Source of the DNA: an uncultured Lachnospiraceae bacterium
GTDB taxonomy: Bacteria > Bacillota > Clostridia > Lachnospirales > Lachnospiraceae
DNA: 9,170 nt
Reading direction: 5' to 3'
Assembly: GCA_947003375.1 (NCBI GenBank)
Contig: CAMQOJ010000146.1
Location: 1-9,170 of the forward strand
Part shown: positions 6,951-9,170 of the stretch, piece after piece
How positions within the stretch are numbered: position 1 is the first letter of the stretch
Layout of the letters: every line of letters starts with the position of its first letter
The notes under the pieces: model-generated
Database searches by the model: none
Told to the model about the DNA's origin: nothing
Seen by the model: the letters and a program-made list of their open reading frames with translations, nothing else
Position numbers and translations under genes: made by a program

Positions 6951-7114
6951 TTTCATCCTCCTCGATAGATTTTTATGGAAGATGCCGCTTCCATGGGAAT
7001 GCCTTCATCCATCCGAAGACCTTTCCTCCATATGGAATGCCCTCCTCCATTTTATCTCAAGCCCCTTCAGGGGCGGAGATTCTGCTCTTCTTCCATGGAT
7101 TGCTCCTGTTCCAT
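6951..7114 (-). other. Structured leader between permease and binding-protein genes
   Basis: The gap of 164 bases is unusually long for this operon (the permease genes are seven bases apart). It holds a strong GC stem-loop (GCCCC, TGAA loop, GGGGC on the - strand, 7061-7074) with no following T run, and a perfect seven-pair inverted repeat ATGGAAG / CTTCCAT (6975-6994) with a six-base loop just upstream of the ribosome binding site. The first hairpin is placed where other binding-protein operons carry RNA structures that raise the level of the binding protein over the permeases; that role is inference. No known riboswitch is recognised. Confidence 0.5.
6957..6963 (-). promoter_or_regulatory. 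Ribosome binding site that decides the binding-protein start
   Basis: The complement reads GAGGAGG. It touches the ATG at 6956-6954 but lies six bases before the ATG at 6950-6948, which is therefore the better start and trims two residues from the longest frame. Confidence 0.8.
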
Positions 7115-7990
7115 TTACTCCTTCACAGCTCCCATGACGATGCCCTTTGCGAAATGCTTCTGCAGGAACGGGTACACCATCAGGATGGGCAGCGCACCGA
7201 TGAACACCTGGGCCGCCTTGATGGTACGCTCCGACATGGCTGCCGCAGAGGTGGGATCCAGGGCCAGATCCTGCTGGTTCCCCTGCACCACGATGACCTG
7301 CAGGAAGGAGGCCAGAGGGTAATCCTTGGTATCCGACATGTACAGGATACCTGTGAACCATTCATTCCAGTTGCCCACCATGATGAACAGCGCCACCGTG
7401 GCCAGCCCTGCCTTGGACAGGGGCAGGAATATCTTCCACAGAATCTGGAAGAAGTTCGCGCCGTCCACCAGAGCCGCCTCCTCCAAAGCCTTTGGAATGG
7501 ACTTGAAGAAGTTCATGATCAGTATCAGGTTATAGCAGCTGAACGCCCCCGGAATGATGTAGACCCAGAAGCTGTTCTTCAGGCCCAGGGCTGAATTCAC
7601 CAGGTAGCTGGGAATCAGGCCGCCGCCGAAAAGCATCGTGAACACGAAGAACCACATCAGCGCCGTCCGCCCTCTGAAATCCTTGGACAGGGCGTACCCT
7701 GCCGTAACGATGACGAACATACTGAAAAACGTACCAATCAGCGTCCGCGCCACGGAGATGGCGATGGAACGGATGAAGTTCGCGTTCTGGAAGGTCTTCT
7801 CATAGGCCATGGTAGTGAAGTCCACCGGCCAGAAGGTCACCATGCCGCTGTTCGCAGCCGCCTTGCCGCTCAAGGAGATGGCGAACAGATTCAATAGCGG
7901 CAGCACGCACAGCAGAGCCATCAAAAGCAGGAATATCGTATTGCAGACAATAAATACCTTTCTCCCCGTAGAAACACGTCTCACTTTCAT
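7115..7990 (-). CDS. ytcP: ABC sugar transporter permease, YtcP/LplC type
   Basis: This 291-residue inner-membrane protein is the second half of the translocation channel. It has about six hydrophobic segments, beginning near 12-40. The cytoplasmic coupling loop for the ATPase is visible as EEAALVDGANFFQILWKI and onward to LPLSKAG (170-195), the EAA motif of binding-protein-dependent permeases. The C-terminus YPFLQKHFAKGIVMGAVKE (273-291) is the signature ending of the CUT1 YtcP/LplC group. Length agrees with the family. The start at 7990 is chosen because AGGAGG overlaps the stop of the preceding permease gene just upstream; a longer frame reaching 8044 would run into the upstream gene and adds a non-family N-terminus. 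The gene follows the LplB-type permease by seven bases, so translation is probably coupled, and it precedes the binding-protein gene. Confidence 0.93.
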   Translation of the reverse strand: MKVRRVSTGRKVFIVCNTIFLLLMALLCVLPLLNLFAISLSGKAAANSGMVTFWPVDFTTMAYEKTFQNANFIRSIAISVARTLIGTFFSMFVIVTAGYALSKDFRGRTALMWFFVFTMLFGGGLIPSYLVNSALGLKNSFWVYIIPGAFSCYNLILIMNFFKSIPKALEEAALVDGANFFQILWKIFLPLSKAGLATVALFIMVGNWNEWFTGILYMSDTKDYPLASFLQVIVVQGNQQDLALDPTSAAAMSERTIKAAQVFIGALPILMVYPFLQKHFAKGIVMGAVKE

Positions 7991-7993
7991 CCA

Positions 7994-7999
7994 CCTCCT
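7994..7999 (-). promoter_or_regulatory. Ribosome binding site overlapping the upstream stop codon
   Basis: The complement reads TAGGAGGTGGATG: TAG (8000-7998) ends the first permease gene, AGGAGG spans 7999-7994, and ATG starts at 7990. The spacer is short (three bases after AGGAGG), which suits start by terminating ribosomes. An in-frame GTG two codons later is an alternative start. Confidence 0.7.
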
Positions 8000-8942
8000 A
8001 AAAGATTCTGTATCCGGCGAACTTATACGCCAGCTTATACGCAATCGCAGTCAGCAGAAGCCCTACGCCCGACTTGAACAGGCCCACCGCCGTACCGAAG
8101 CTGTACTGTCCGTTCACCAGGGACTGCCGGTACACATAAGTGTCGATGATATCACCTGTGCTGTAGGTCAGGGGCGAATACAGGTTGAAAACCTGATCGA
8201 AGCCTGCGTTCAACACGTTTCCTAAGCTCAGGGTAGCCATGACGATGATCATGGGCAGGATGCCGGTGAGGGTGATATGTATGGTCTGCTGCCAGCGGTT
8301 GGCCCCGTCCATCTCCGCCGCCTCATACAGGTTCTGGTCGATGTTGGAGATGGCCGCCAGGTAGACGATCATGCCGAAGCCGAAGCCCTTCCACACATCG
8401 GATATGACCACGATCTGCCGGAACATCCCGGCCTCCCCCAGGAAGAAGATGGGATCCACGCCAAGCTTCTGCAAAAAGCTGTTCACGATTCCGTCCAGTC
8501 CCAGGATGTCCCGCAGCATGCCTGCCACAGTAATCCAGGAGAGGAAATGGGGCAGATAGACCAGCGTCTGGATTCCCTTCTTCAGCCCCGCATGCCTGAC
8601 CTCGTTCAGGAGCAGCGCCATGGCAATCGGCACCACCAGGCCGCATATGATCTTCGCCACCGCGATGATCAGGGTGTTGATGATCGCCTGATAAGATTCC
8701 TTGAACATGAAAATCTGTTTGAAATTCTCCATGCCGATGAATTCCGATCCCCGAATCCCCAGCCAGGGCTTATAGTTCTGGAACGCCATCACCAGGCCGC
8801 CCATGGGGATATAGCAGAATATCACCGCCAGTATGATGCTGGGCAGTACCAGCACGTACAGCGGCCAGTTGTGCGCCACTTCCTGCCTCCAGGTCTTCGG
8901 ATGCCCCTTGAGCCCTTTGGAATGCTTTCCTTTCATTCCCAT
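7998..8942 (-). CDS. lplB: ABC sugar transporter permease, LplB type
   Basis: This 314-residue inner-membrane protein forms half of the sugar translocation channel. A basic cytoplasmic N-terminus of about 25 residues precedes hydrophobic segments near 27-53, 88-113, 123-145, 174-199, 228-242 and 283-305. The EAA coupling motif is seen at 207-230 (YEAAEMDGANRWQQTI and on to GILP), the site that docks the ATPase. The phrases MENFKQIF (71-78) and VYLPHFLSWI (128-137) are typical of the LplB group in CUT1 systems. Length is normal. The start at 8942 has AAGGAGG eight bases upstream; a second ATG two codons later is less well spaced. It is the first gene of the operon, following a promoter-like -10 and a cre box. 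No ATPase gene is present nearby; in Firmicutes a shared MsmX-type ATPase commonly energises such permeases. Confidence 0.94.
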   Translation of the reverse strand: MGMKGKHSKGLKGHPKTWRQEVAHNWPLYVLVLPSIILAVIFCYIPMGGLVMAFQNYKPWLGIRGSEFIGMENFKQIFMFKESYQAIINTLIIAVAKIICGLVVPIAMALLLNEVRHAGLKKGIQTLVYLPHFLSWITVAGMLRDILGLDGIVNSFLQKLGVDPIFFLGEAGMFRQIVVISDVWKGFGFGMIVYLAAISNIDQNLYEAAEMDGANRWQQTIHITLTGILPMIIVMATLSLGNVLNAGFDQVFNLYSPLTYSTGDIIDTYVYRQSLVNGQYSFGTAVGLFKSGVGLLLTAIAYKLAYKFAGYRIF

Positions 8943-9010
8943 TTCCCGTCCCTCCTTGTTTTTTCATCCATTTTTTTAGAATTTTCTGTTGAAATTCTTT
9001 TCTGTTGCCT

Positions 9011-9016
9011 ATTATA
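9011..9016 (-). promoter_or_regulatory. Perfect -10 hexamer of the transport operon promoter
   Basis: The - strand reads TATAAT here, about 70 bases before the first permease start, predicting transcription from near 9004 and a leader of about 60 bases. No good -35 hexamer lies 16-18 bases upstream and there is no TGn extension, which suggests dependence on an activator. AraC-type response regulators often control such operons, but none is encoded in the window. Confidence 0.55.
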
Positions 9017-9075
9017 ATGGAAAACCTGTCCAAATCCTATGAAGCAAATCTCTCTGTTTCGCCTGAAAAATAGAC

Positions 9076-9090
9076 ATGAAACCGGATTCA
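9076..9090. promoter_or_regulatory. cre box (catabolite-responsive element) upstream of the operon
   Basis: The + strand ATGAAACCGGATTCA fits every fixed position of the Bacillus cre consensus WTGNAANCGNWNNCW, with palindromic arms TGAA/TTCA around CCGG. It sits in the intergenic gap, centred about 79 bases upstream of the predicted transcription start. CcpA bound to such boxes links sugar-use genes to carbon status; a box this far upstream can activate or, by looping or competition with an activator, repress. Another LacI-family regulator could use the same site. Confidence 0.6.
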
Positions 9091-9114
9091 ATATGTCATT
9101 TTCTTAGCAGAAAT

Positions 9115-9144
9115 AAAAAAAGGACAATCGCATGGCGACTGTCC
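9115..9144 (-). terminator. Intrinsic terminator of an upstream transcript
   Basis: On the - strand GGACA and TCGC-type arms pair across a three-base loop (five pairs, one mismatch, four pairs; 9144-9122) and are followed by seven T (9121-9115). It must end a - strand transcript entering from beyond the right edge, and so insulates the transport operon. The 26 bases to its right are too few to tell whether the coding region of that gene reaches into the window. Confidence 0.85.
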
Positions 9145-9170
9145 CTGTGCATATTGCAGCGCGACACAAT

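Noticed and set aside
7049..7054. TAAAAT on the - strand as a private promoter for the binding-protein gene
   Set aside because: No -35 element or TG extension is present at the proper distance; the 17-base upstream position falls in the GC hairpin.
7991..8044. Longer N-terminus (18 more residues) for the second permease
   Set aside because: It would overlap the first permease gene by 47 bases, while the start at 7990 has a ribosome binding site and gives the usual family N-terminus.
8976..9000. GAATTT/AAATTC hairpin in the operon leader
   Set aside because: Only six A-T-rich pairs in an A-T-rich stretch, and no T run in the sense direction; no evidence for a function.
1..9170. tRNA, rRNA, CRISPR array, insertion sequence or prophage genes
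   Set aside because: No repeat-spacer pattern, transposase or integrase frame, tRNA-like cloverleaf or rRNA stretch was seen on reading the window; the ATPase/nuclease-fold gene has no terminal inverted repeats that I can see.

Overview
The window looks like chromosomal DNA of a gut-type member of the Lachnospiraceae (class Clostridia). The evidence is the strong AGGAGG ribosome binding sites, a lipoprotein solute-binding protein paired with two LplB/YtcP-type permeases, a CcpA-type cre box, and an AAA-ATPase-like/PD-(D/E)XK protein of a kind that is abundant in these bacteria. The genus cannot be fixed from the sequence alone.

Left end (1-1134, + strand): the 3' end of an unrecognised gene overlaps by 11 bases a gene for a compact P-loop protein. 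Its N-terminal half has Walker A and B motifs. Its C-terminal half carries a pattern that resembles a degenerate TOPRIM domain. I consider this pair the least understood part of the window. It converges on the rest of the window, which reads entirely on the - strand.

Right part (9170 down to 5148, - strand): an upstream transcript ends at a strong intrinsic terminator (9115-9144). A regulatory gap follows, with a full match to the cre consensus (9076-9090) and a perfect -10 hexamer (9011-9016). The operon then encodes an LplB-type permease, a YtcP/LplC-type permease, a 164-base leader with two stem-loops, and a large lipoprotein solute-binding protein. It closes with a GC-rich terminator (about 5148-5177). 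Together these make a CUT1-type sugar importer without its own ATPase gene, which is usual because a shared MsmX-like ATPase commonly serves such systems.

Middle (5101 down to 1228, - strand): a separate promoter drives an AAA-ATPase-like/PD-(D/E)XK nuclease-fold protein that is visibly more AT-rich than its neighbours. It sits between the importer and a cytoplasmic glycoside hydrolase related to GH50 beta-agarases (clan GH-A). A plausible reading is that the importer brings in a beta-galactoside-containing oligosaccharide, the hydrolase cleaves it in the cytoplasm, CcpA links the operon to carbon status, and the ATPase/nuclease-fold gene is an accessory insertion. The substrate assignment and the insertion are both inferences.
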